The position numbers were made by a program, and so were the translations under genes. Positions 25,284 to 32,389 of a stretch of 64,000 nucleotides of DNA are shown here, one piece after another. The stretch spans positions 1 to 64,000 of the forward strand of contig NZ_ATVJ01000001.1 in the NCBI RefSeq assembly GCF_000420665.1. Reading direction: 5' to 3'. Each line of letters starts with the position of its first letter. Position 1 is the first letter of the stretch. This DNA is from Ponticaulis koreensis DSM 19734 (GTDB lineage: Bacteria; Pseudomonadota; Alphaproteobacteria; Caulobacterales; Hyphomonadaceae). The notes beneath the pieces were generated by a model, which ran no database searches, was not told the DNA's origin, and saw only the letters and a list, made by a program, of their open reading frames with translations.

Positions 25284-26467
25284 GAATTTTCCCGACGCCA
25301 ACCCCAATCTACGTCCTGCTATATGCAGCCGTCACGAGGCCCCCCTCGCTCCTGAGCTAAGGACTTTAGCCTATTGCTCATCCGACCACTTTTACGTGTA
25401 TTTTTGAATGGTCAAGTCACGCAAAAATACAATTTATACTTTAGAGGCCGGACTCTCTACATACGCATGTGTGGAAAACGCAGATAGACACCAACCTTCT
25501 CTTTAGTTTTCAATGGCTTAACTTCGACTCCTGTCAGAGCCATCAGAAGCAGAAAATTTTGTGGAATTTTCTAGCGTCATTTCATCGACGCTGTCACAGG
25601 CGTACATTTTTGGTCGGTTTTTCTAAAACAACGTTCACACAGGACGCGCCAAAGGCTGCTCGCTCACATCATAAAACTCAAAGATAGTTTTACATGATGT
25701 TTTCCCCGGTCCCGCGACGTAAACCGGAATATCTCTCAAATTCTCGCGGCTTTGAGGGATTAAAAACCCGAGCCAAAGTCCCGCTCCCAGAACGGGCTGC
25801 GGCCAGATTAATGGTGACCTGTCTCTAAGCAACGCCCTCATGCCAAACCAGAGACCGGCGCTTCATCCGCCGAGCTAGTTGGCACTCCTAACAATGATTT
25901 AAATGGAACTCACCGTGCACACTCAGACCTCAGATATTAACAAATTAAGAGGCCTTAACGAATTCCCTCTTCGAGTAAATGTAACGCCTCGAAGCACTCT
26001 GAACTCGGACTTCAGTATAAACTCGAAGCATCCAGACTGATGATTGCAAAACAAAGCCTGACGGGGCAGCCGATACGGTGAACAGCTTGATAGATCGGGT
26101 ATTGAGAACAACGCTTTTCCAATATCGGCTTGGCATGGTTTTTGACCAGCCAAAATAATCGGTCTGTTTATCGGCGTACTTAAATTGCAATAATAAAATG
26201 TGGCGCTGGCCTTTCGGTAGAAAAAGTCACGAACTGAGACCCTTTGGAATTTGTCTGCTAAGGCATAAACCAGCACGCGTTTCTCCAACTCGTTTTGATT
26301 ATATGACGAGTTGAATGCCTACATTAATACGGCGAACGGTCGGTCCAGCGAAAGGACGGGCGTAATCATCTATTTTGTCTGCATATCTGAATGAGACCAT
26401 TTCGCTCCCGCCTCACCACACCGCCATTTCTTCTCTGAAATAAGAAATACCCCGCGCGACCTGGTAT
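25284..26467. other. 1.2-kb gene-poor intergenic region
   Basis: Between flgF and the first REP element no convincing gene is found. Open frames of 68-121 codons exist on both strands (for example 25923-26288 minus and 25469-25687 plus) but lack plausible ribosome sites, have biased compositions and match no family I know. The region has lower GC than its neighbours. It should contain the promoter of the flgF operon near 25300. Near 26408-26432 a segment (cctcaccacaccgccatttc) recurs at about 31360. A decayed gene or foreign DNA is possible, but nothing can be proven from the sequence. Confidence 0.5.
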
Positions 26468-26614
26468 GCGTCACTTTGTGACGCGTAGGGTGCATTAAGC
26501 GCAGCGAATGCACCAGAAAAATGACACCGAATAATACAAGGCAAGGCGTGGCAGCATGCTTCAGATTATTGAGTGAGTGTCTCTGGTGCATCCGGGCTTC
26601 GCCCTTGATGCACC
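26468..26614 (+). repeat. Paired inverted REP element (BIME-like), copy 1
   Basis: The element starts with a small palindrome GCGTCAC-ttt-GTGACGC, then GTAGGG leading into an imperfect palindrome (ggtgcattaagcg / cgaatgcacc). A spacer of about 75 bases follows, then an opposing palindrome (GTGCATCC-gggc-ttc-gccc-TTGATGCAC). The whole 147 bp recurs at 31158-31306 with about 85-90% identity by eye, including the spacer. The architecture matches the REPs that flank the RAYT gene, making it the probable source. Non-coding. Confidence 0.85.
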
Positions 26615-26670
26615 TGTATCGCCGCAAGGGAGTCCCTGCCGCGCATGAGTTTTGATTTGAAAGAGTGAAG

Positions 26671-27303
26671 TCAGATCGTGAGTGAACGGATAGACGCCGC
26701 ACGGTCTGGCGGCGGCCATGGCTCTGGCGATGTCGTGACGTGCTGACAAGACGAGAATGCCGGTTCTACAATCCGATCAAACTCAAGGGATGTGCGTTCT
26801 TCAGGCTCAAGAAAAGCCAGCGCGCAGACGATCACACGGGCCAGATGGCTCGCCAGTATCTCCGCACGCTCGAAATTTTCGATTGTGGTCTGAAGCCGGT
26901 CAAACAGCTCGGCCATTGAGTGGAGGTCACAGCCCTGAACGAGTTCTATGTGAGCATTTGATTCACGAGAGCCAACACGACAGCCCTGAGCGCGCTCTAT
27001 GCGTTCCGAAGGTGCGCGAGAGCAAACAAGACCGTCAGTCCGTTGCCAGATGGGCATACGCATCGCACTTGCCGCAAAGACGAAACCGGCGCGCTCCAGC
27101 TGGTTCGAGGCCAGCATGCGCACATAGGCATGCACCATCACGTCGGTTGATATCACCATCTGAGCGAGGTCACGCGGCGCGCGTATTTCGCCTGTCGCCT
27201 GAAGCCGCATGCACCAGGCATACAACCGCGCAAGGTTCAGCCCGATCAGCTGGCCGATGGTCAGCGATGTGTAATCAGGAACAGATGATGGCGCGGGGGT
27301 CAT
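26671..27303 (-). CDS. Hypothetical protein (210 aa) between REP elements
   Basis: The open frame encodes a soluble, mostly helical protein. It has an Ala/Leu-rich N-terminal half (SLTIGQLIGLNLARLYAWCM, then DLAQMVISTDVMVHAYVRML) and a second helical portion with an Arg/Glu-rich stretch. No domain is recognised. The minus strand is preferred over the 194-codon opposing frame because its composition is protein-like, whereas the other is Arg/Pro/Ser/His-rich. GGGG lies just upstream of the ATG. It stands alone between REP elements, so it may be a cargo or leftover gene of the island. Confidence 0.55.
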   Translation of the reverse strand: MTPAPSSVPDYTSLTIGQLIGLNLARLYAWCMRLQATGEIRAPRDLAQMVISTDVMVHAYVRMLASNQLERAGFVFAASAMRMPIWQRTDGLVCSRAPSERIERAQGCRVGSRESNAHIELVQGCDLHSMAELFDRLQTTIENFERAEILASHLARVIVCALAFLEPEERTSLEFDRIVEPAFSSCQHVTTSPEPWPPPDRAASIRSLTI

Positions 27304-27353
27304 GCCCCAAGTTTAGAGTGGGGTGTGGTGGGGTTGGATAAGTTTTGGGGGGG

Positions 27354-27390
27354 ATGTAGGTTGGTGATGGAGGCGAAGCCGAAATCCCAA
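27354..27390. repeat. REP-like imperfect palindrome
   Basis: The sequence gtaggTTGGtgatggaggcgaagccgaaatcCCAAC forms an imperfect hairpin with the GTAGG opening seen in the other REPs of this island. It lies 18 bp from the next REP in the opposite orientation. It looks like a diverged member of the same family or one half of a paired element. Confidence 0.5.
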
Positions 27391-27408
27391 CATAGCTGAT
27401 GCATTTAC

Positions 27409-27456
27409 GGCGGGTATCGCTTTGCTCAACCCGCCCTACGCGTCACGAAGTGACGC
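27409..27456 (-). repeat. REP element with the island's bipartite architecture
   Basis: Read on the minus strand the order is GCGTCAC-ttc-GTGACGC, then GTAGGG, then a palindrome GGCGGGT...ACCCGCC around gagcaaagcga. This is the same order of small palindrome, GTAGGG and larger palindrome found at 26468, 28441, 29150 (minus) and 31158. It sits directly downstream of the toxin-remnant/immunity pair. Confidence 0.8.
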
Positions 27457-27501
27457 CAACTGTTCGCCGAAATTTCAAAGAATTTTAGTCTAACACCCAA
27501 A

Positions 27502-28179
27502 TTACTCAACGAACCCCAAGCGTCGAAGCTCTGCAATCTCTTCCGCAAGCTCAGGGTTTACCTTGCCCGACTTATCGACAATGCTACCGATAAAATAGTT
27601 CGATTCAGATCCCTCAAGTTTGAAGACCTTATACTTGAACGACATCTTAGAAATCACCGGATGATGCTTCCAATCGACCCCACCAAGAAGTGCACGGTCG
27701 CAAATAATATGCCGCTCGGGGTCAATCTTTATGTTTCGTGGTTGAACATGTGGCAGGTCCACCGTGCCGCGAAAATTAGAGAGATCAAGACAAATGCCGT
27801 CGGGGTCGTCGGGATGTTTAAGAATATAGCCCGGCAATTCTTTTCCCTTGCTATCCATGGCATGCCTTACCCACAGAATTGAACCGGCACTACCCTCTAC
27901 CACGACGCGGTCAAGGTAATTATCAGCATAAAAATTGTAGTGCGGACACTTGCAATTCCTGAATAAGACCTCGCGCAGGAGGACATTTCCAAAGGCGGAT
28001 ATATGCCCCAAATTGCACTTAAGAAACTCCACACGCTCGACAAGGTGGCGGCCGATTGGTGCATTATCGGTGAGGACAAAGTTCCCGATCACTTCGTTTA
28101 CAAAAACCCGATCCCTGATCAATGCGACGCCGTCGGATTGGCGTTCAAATACGTCGTGGAAATTTTCTATCATCATCAT
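27502..28179 (-). CDS. Probable immunity-type protein, pentapeptide-like repeats
   Basis: The 225-residue soluble protein starts 3 nt after the toxin remnant. The N-terminal 110 residues show loosely spaced repeats of Asn/Leu/Phe/Val positions such as VEFLKCNLGHISAFGNVLLR, EVLFRNCKCPHYNFYADN and YLDRVVVEG, which recall pentapeptide or right-handed beta-helix proteins. The C-terminal part is mixed alpha/beta. Tight placement after a displaced toxin C-terminus is the usual order for toxin-immunity pairs, so an immunity role is inferred from context. No named family is recognised. Confidence 0.65.
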   Translation of the reverse strand: MMMIENFHDVFERQSDGVALIRDRVFVNEVIGNFVLTDNAPIGRHLVERVEFLKCNLGHISAFGNVLLREVLFRNCKCPHYNFYADNYLDRVVVEGSAGSILWVRHAMDSKGKELPGYILKHPDDPDGICLDLSNFRGTVDLPHVQPRNIKIDPERHIICDRALLGGVDWKHHPVISKMSFKYKVFKLEGSESNYFIGSIVDKSGKVNPELAEEIAELRRLGFVE

Positions 28180-28182
28180 TTC

Positions 28183-28440
28183 TTATTGATTCAGAACACT
28201 TCTCAAGAACAAAGCTTCTGCATCAGAAAGCGGCTCATAGGTCGCAACCGCCTGTATTCTTGCATTATTGAGGTGATTTTTCACGGTGGCCATATTACGC
28301 GTGGTAATATCGATCATCGCCCCGTCAATTGCAAACGTATCCGGCGCCTCGTTGGGCAATCCACCACGCACGCCATAAAGAACATCATCGACGTTTCTGG
28401 AACGGGGGTCGATATTCGCTAAGGATCTTCTATGCACGCA
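28183..28440 (-). pseudogene. Orphan polymorphic-toxin C-terminal fragment, cut by the REP-RAYT element
   Basis: About 85 residues of protein-like sequence (RSRNVDDVLYGVRGGLPNEA, TFAIDGAMIDITTRNMATVK) end at 28183. Upstream the frame runs directly into the REP at 28441, where the residues become non-coherent. The frame therefore appears to have lost its 5' part when the RAYT element arrived. It has the size of a toxin tip and is followed 3 nt later by an immunity-like gene. The toxin class is not recognised. Confidence 0.5.
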
Positions 28441-28494
28441 GTTAAAATCACTCCGTGATTTGTAGGGCGTACAAAGCGCAGCGCTGTGCGCCAA
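28441..28494 (+). repeat. REP, left inverted repeat of the RAYT element
   Basis: It contains AAATCAC-tcc-GTGATTT, then GTAGGGCG and a palindrome GGCGtACAaAGCG/CGCTGTgCGCC. It is an almost perfect inverted copy of 29097-29150 (one mismatch in the first 50 bases). Confidence 0.93.
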
Positions 28495-28516
28495 ATCCCA
28501 GATACGCGTTCCTCGT

Positions 28517-29065
28517 TCAAAACGTATCACACTCGTCAGTCATTGACACATTCGGTATCCTAGACCGTCCAAAACCCCGCTTAAACCTATGCCAAGTTGA
28601 ATAGGGCCAATCATCTGGATCATCAACCAAGCCGTGCTTGACCGGATTGTAATGGATGTAATTCACATGGTTTTCCAAATCTTCCTCGTCACGGATCATA
28701 TGATCCCAATACCGTCTCTGCCAGATGCCTCGCTCCCGTGGGCCTGTGGCCGAGGCCGGATCGTCCTGTTTGGGAATGGTGCGCGTGAAGCAGGTTTTAA
28801 TCCGCATCCAACGCACCGGAAAATTATAATCGCCCTTCGGCAGCTTCAAAACACAATGCAAATGATCGGGTAGAATGCAAAATGCTATGGTCTCAAACGG
28901 CCAATCCTTTTGCGTTCGTCGCCATGCTTCGCGTAGATCGTCAATACGCGTCACCAGCAAATCGCTTTTTCGGTTCTTCAAATTGACCGTGAAAAAGCAC
29001 ATCGCACCGGGGGTGAAATATCGTCGGTCATCAGGCATGTGCAAAGCGTGACGTCGAAATGGCAA
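28517..29065 (-). CDS. REP-associated tyrosine transposase (RAYT, Y1 HUH family)
   Basis: The 182-residue protein has the HUH-type motif in AFCILPDHLHCVLKLP (two metal-binding His around Leu) and the catalytic Tyr region ENHVNYIHYNPVKHGLV, followed by WPYSTWHRF. These are typical of the REP-associated family rather than autonomous IS200, including the WQRRYWDHMIRDEEDL segment. It would nick and rejoin single-stranded DNA at REP hairpins. REPs flank the gene in inverted orientation, and at least four related elements lie within 3 kb. Confidence 0.93.
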   Translation of the reverse strand: MPFRRHALHMPDDRRYFTPGAMCFFTVNLKNRKSDLLVTRIDDLREAWRRTQKDWPFETIAFCILPDHLHCVLKLPKGDYNFPVRWMRIKTCFTRTIPKQDDPASATGPRERGIWQRRYWDHMIRDEEDLENHVNYIHYNPVKHGLVDDPDDWPYSTWHRFKRGFGRSRIPNVSMTDECDTF

Positions 29066-29096
29066 ACGTGCAAGACATATGTCGCTTGACGGATTT

Positions 29097-29150
29097 TTGG
29101 CGCACAGCGCTTCGCTTTGTACGCCCTACAAATCACGGAGTGATTTTAAC
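29097..29150 (-). repeat. REP, right inverted repeat of the RAYT element
   Basis: Reverse complement matches 28441-28494 (gttaaaatcactccgtgatt, then GTAGGGCG and the GCG-rich palindrome). It lies 31 bp upstream of the RAYT start codon, where it might also affect the gene's own expression. Confidence 0.93.
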
Positions 29151-29343
29151 TTGGGTCAAACGACACGCAGGGTATTGGGTTTCAAGATTGGCAGGCATTG
29201 GGCTCATGTGGGTGAGTTTACTCGCACCATCGTGGCGTGGGATAAGTTTTCATAGTGAGTGATGTAGAGCGGCGAGAACGGGGAAGTTGGCGGCTTAAGG
29301 GAGATAGCACGGTCAGGACAGATGCAACCGTAAGCGTTACACC

Positions 29344-30276
29344 CTACTTCCATTCCCCCAGATAGGGACCGAAATCGAAGGTGGCGGCCTCGTTCCTGAG
29401 CATGTGCGCCACATAATTATCGATGGCGACAGAAGGATTGTTCAGGACGTATATTTTTTGCCAATCTGATTGTTGAACAAAATACAGTACGGGTTCGCCG
29501 TCCTCGCCGCGAATGATTCTCTCTCTGTCTTTCGGCGTCTGAATGAGAACATAGTCCCTGATTTGCGCGTCACGAGCGCCCGTGTCAAAAAACACTCGCA
29601 CAGTTCCTTCAGCTTGCTCGCCCGAATATCCAAGGCGCGCGAAAATTTGATCCACGTCTGGCTTGGCTCGCTCAAACTCCTCTTCGAAGTTCGATTTAAC
29701 GCCATATATTTCGCTCAATACTGCATAATAAATCACCTTCCAATCTAATGCCCCTCCTGGCAGCCGACCGGGGGCAAGTCCCATTGGTAATTCATCAGGA
29801 ATTTTCATCCCACCAATATGCGAACAGAAAGCCAGAGCCAGATTGTGACCCAGCACAGGTTTGGCACGGAGATAATGCCCGTGCACCATCGGACCTTGTC
29901 TGATGGCCGAACAGTCCGGGACGGCGACTTGCATGGCAAGTTGCACCAACCGGCCACCGCTCTCGATATACCATTGCGGGGTCTTCCAGTGCCCTTCTGA
30001 CATTATATCCTGTGACAATACCATATAAAGGTCTGAGGCCGCCATCAGCGCCGCATGAGTGGCCGGCGCCGTTTGCTCTACCCCCGAATACAGCCATTGT
30101 CGGTCGCCCCAGAACCCCATAGCGAAACCGATGTATCGATTATTTACGGTTTCTCCGTCTTCCAGGCAGGTTGTTCGGATGTTGTCAGGGAGGGCCTCAC
30201 CGCGCCGGAATATTTTCCAGCTGACCAATTGGTTATCGGATGTCTCCAGCGCGTAAAGGTCATCAAGTGTCAGCAA
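29344..30276 (-). CDS. Unknown protein paired with Hint-HNH toxin fragment, candidate immunity
   Basis: The 310-residue soluble protein begins 11 nt after the toxin stop. It has aromatic-rich alpha/beta sequence (VNNRYIGFAMGFWGDRQWLY, QWYIESGGRLVQLAMQ, LDWKVIYYAVLSEIYGV) and no signal peptide or membrane helix. No family is recognised. Immunity proteins are usually smaller, but position immediately behind a toxin tip in the same operon favours that role. Alternatively it is a metabolic or effector protein carried by the cassette. Confidence 0.65.
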   Translation of the reverse strand: MLTLDDLYALETSDNQLVSWKIFRRGEALPDNIRTTCLEDGETVNNRYIGFAMGFWGDRQWLYSGVEQTAPATHAALMAASDLYMVLSQDIMSEGHWKTPQWYIESGGRLVQLAMQVAVPDCSAIRQGPMVHGHYLRAKPVLGHNLALAFCSHIGGMKIPDELPMGLAPGRLPGGALDWKVIYYAVLSEIYGVKSNFEEEFERAKPDVDQIFARLGYSGEQAEGTVRVFFDTGARDAQIRDYVLIQTPKDRERIIRGEDGEPVLYFVQQSDWQKIYVLNNPSVAIDNYVAHMLRNEAATFDFGPYLGEWK

Positions 30277-30287
30277 ATTATTATCTC

Positions 30288-31160
30288 CTATCTGGTTGGG
30301 AACCTAAGTCCGTATTCTGTTTCAAGGTGGATTCTGTAGTCGATCTGGCGGGTTTCTAGGAAAGTCTTGAACTCTGGATGCACGGCTTCACCTCTAAAGT
30401 GTGTCCATCCGCCCGAGTTATCGTACTCAATACGCTTCCCTTTTGACGCATTCATGCCGCGCGGTAATGGCATTAGGTTTGTCGGATCGTTGAGAATTGC
30501 GCTCTGCTGACTTCGGCTCAATGAGCTCCACCCATCTGCTCGCTCAATCACAAACCTCGGGAGCAAATGATCTCCAGTCAGACCATCTCTCGGTACATTA
30601 TGAACCATTGTGCCCCTTAAGGGATCCATATAGTTAAACGTGCCGTTGGCATTTACCCACTGACCGGAAACCTTATCAAGATAACACGTATTATGCACCC
30701 AGACGCCCAGCTCACCAACATGGTAGGTGTGCCAGCCGTCGACGGAGAAGTTATAGACCGGCTCTATGACGCCCGTGGCCTCTACGCCTGTTACATAAGC
30801 CGGTGAGCCATCACCCAGGCGGAGCTGGTCGCCCGCGCGAAGAGAGCGCGCCGCAAGGAACCCGCCCTGGCCATCATCGCCGCCCTTTTCCATCCAGAAC
30901 GGGTGTGTATCGGTGCAGCGATAGGTTTCTGACCGCCCGGAAGGTGTGGCGACAGAGACGTTATAAATCTCTTTTTCACCGGTGCAGGCCCATTCAGTGA
31001 CCTTGCGCCAACCTGCCTCGCCAACATCATGCTCTGACCGCGACCACACGACATCGCCGGTTTTGATCTCTTCAATCGGCGTCAGGCCGGATTTGGTGTG
31101 GATAAGCGTGCCTGCCGCGAAGCATTTATCGGCTGTACGGGCAACTATAGCCAGTAAGCG
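30288..31160 (-). CDS. Polymorphic toxin C-terminal cassette: Hint domain plus HNH-type nuclease (5'-truncated)
   Basis: The frame is open from a TGA at 31161-31163, so the gene has lost its N-terminal delivery part. Residues begin with the Hint-domain opening (ADKCFAAGTLIHTKSG), continue with TYRCTDTHPFWMEKGG, and end with the autoprocessing-type motif LGVWVHNTC (Hint, about 150 residues). The last 110 residues carry an HNH/Endo VII-like pattern: GDHLLPRFVIERADGW, then LNDPTNLMPLPRGMNASKG and HFRGEAVHPEFKTFLETRQI. A DH pair, an Asn and an NxSKG are typical His-Me finger nuclease residues. The 5' break coincides with REP copy 2. A GTG at 31049 lies inside the Hint domain and is not a convincing start, so expression as an independent protein is doubtful. 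Confidence 0.8.
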   Translation of the reverse strand, partial: RLLAIVARTADKCFAAGTLIHTKSGLTPIEEIKTGDVVWSRSEHDVGEAGWRKVTEWACTGEKEIYNVSVATPSGRSETYRCTDTHPFWMEKGGDDGQGGFLAARSLRAGDQLRLGDGSPAYVTGVEATGVIEPVYNFSVDGWHTYHVGELGVWVHNTCYLDKVSGQWVNANGTFNYMDPLRGTMVHNVPRDGLTGDHLLPRFVIERADGWSSLSRSQQSAILNDPTNLMPLPRGMNASKGKRIEYDNSGGWTHFRGEAVHPEFKTFLETRQIDYRIHLETEYGLRFPTR

Positions 31161-31306
31161 TCACTTTGTGACGCGTAGGGTGCATTAAGCGTAGCGAATG
31201 CACCAGAAAGATGACGCCGAACAATACAAGGCAAGGCGTTGCAGATGCTTCAAAATTACGAGTGAGTCTTTCTGGTGCATCCGGGCATTGCCCTTGATGC
31301 ACCCTA
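31158..31306 (+). repeat. Paired inverted REP element (BIME-like), copy 2
   Basis: It has the same 147-149-bp structure as 26468-26614: GCGTCAC-ttt-GTGACGC, GTAGGG, palindrome, spacer beginning ccagaaagatgacgccgaac, opposing palindrome gtgcatccgggc/gcccttgatgcac. It terminates the toxin frame at its left edge. To its right a 20-bp stretch (cctcaccacaccgccatttc, about 31360) matches one to the left of copy 1, which suggests a rearrangement between the copies. Confidence 0.85.
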
Positions 31307-31412
31307 CCCAGTGCGAAGCACCGGATTGCTGAGCAACGGTCCGGGGTCGGGGGTTGAAACTCCTCACCACACCGCCATTTCTTCTCAAAAAATAAGACAC
31401 GCGGCGACAGAC

Positions 31413-32291
31413 CTAGACCAGCCGCTTCACAGTGCGCTCGATGAATTCAGACGCAGCTTTCACGCGCGCAAGCGAGGCGACGTCTTCGTGTGTCACCAGC
31501 CAGAATGAACGCGTGACAGAGACAGTGTCTGGCAGGACGCAGACCAGATCTTGGTGCTGTTCGGCCATAAAGCATGGCAGGATCGCGATGCCTGCGCCGG
31601 AGCGCACCATCTCCAGCTGAGCCACAATACTCGGGCTGCACAGGGTCGGTTTCAGGTCTGCGGAAACTTCCGAATAATAGCGTAGCTGCGGCGAATAAAT
31701 CAGCTCATCGACATAGCCGATCAGCGGATGATCCTTCAGGTCCGCGTCTGTCTCGGGCACATTCGCCTTTGCCAGATAATCCGCCGAGGCATAGAGCTTC
31801 AGTGTATAATCAGAGAGCTTTCGCACGCGCAGACGCCCCGCCGTTGGACGCGCAAGCAGAATGGCAAGGTCAGCCTCTCTGCGGGAGACATTCGCAAAGC
31901 CGGACATGGCGATCAGGTCGAGTTCAACCGCCGGATACTCGCGGGAAAAGTCTGCGATGGCTGGCGCGAGTACCGCAGCGCCCAACCCCTCGGTAACGCC
32001 AATGCGCACGCGGCCAGATACCCGGTTATCGGCCCGCTCTGACAGGGCGACGATGTCCTGAATATTCTGTTCGATGATTTCGGCACGCTCGACGACTTTC
32101 TGCCCGTCCCGCGTCAGCACATGCCCCTGACGTGTCCGCTCGAAGAGGAGCATGCCCAGCTCGCTTTCAAGCCGCTTCAGGCGCCTGCTCACAGTTGAGG
32201 TATCCTGTCCCATATGCTGGGCTGCTTTCGCCAGTTTGGAGAAACGGCTTACGTGAAGCAGAAAGCGGATGTCGTCCCAGTGGATATTCAT
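31413..32291 (-). CDS. LysR-family transcriptional regulator
   Basis: The protein is 292 residues from ATG 32291; an upstream TTG at 32306 is less likely. The N-terminal winged HTH is clear (SKLAKAAQHMGQDTSTVSRR, LKRLESELGMLLFERTRQGH). The C-terminal substrate-binding domain includes ADLAILLARPTAGRLRVRKL. It is divergent from mmsA with a 98-bp intergenic gap containing related half-sites (atttgcaaaaatg and caaattgcgaaag), a likely operator region for both genes. It probably controls the valine-catabolic operon; the inducer is not visible from sequence. Confidence 0.92.
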   Translation of the reverse strand: MNIHWDDIRFLLHVSRFSKLAKAAQHMGQDTSTVSRRLKRLESELGMLLFERTRQGHVLTRDGQKVVERAEIIEQNIQDIVALSERADNRVSGRVRIGVTEGLGAAVLAPAIADFSREYPAVELDLIAMSGFANVSRREADLAILLARPTAGRLRVRKLSDYTLKLYASADYLAKANVPETDADLKDHPLIGYVDELIYSPQLRYYSEVSADLKPTLCSPSIVAQLEMVRSGAGIAILPCFMAEQHQDLVCVLPDTVSVTRSFWLVTHEDVASLARVKAASEFIERTVKRLV

Positions 32292-32389
32292 TTGCAAAAA
32301 TGCCAATTCAAATTGCGAAAGCGCATGTTTATTTGATTATTTACAGGCTTTAGACTGGCGCGCAAAGATCAGGTCATAGGGAAAGAACC

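Larger units (their letters stand above)
28441..29150 (-). mobile_element. REP-flanked RAYT element (REPtron-like)
   Basis: A single transposase-like gene (28517-29065) is bounded by near-identical inverted REPs of about 54 bp. This is the typical arrangement of RAYT genes, which are domesticated Y1-HUH relatives of IS200/IS605 transposases that spread REPs. No target-site duplication can be identified. Its left end truncates a toxin gene fragment, suggesting insertion or REP-mediated rearrangement in this locus. Confidence 0.85.

Noticed and set aside
25923-26288. A 121-codon minus-strand frame in the gene-poor region
   Set aside because: No ribosome site, no similarity and unusual composition; treated as chance.
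26757-27341. A 194-codon plus-strand frame opposite the 26671-27303 gene
   Set aside because: Composition is Arg/Pro/His/Ser-rich with no protein-like periodicity; the minus frame is better.
26468-31306. CRISPR array made of the repeated palindromes
   Set aside because: Repeats are not regularly spaced, alternate in orientation and flank a RAYT gene; no cas genes exist.
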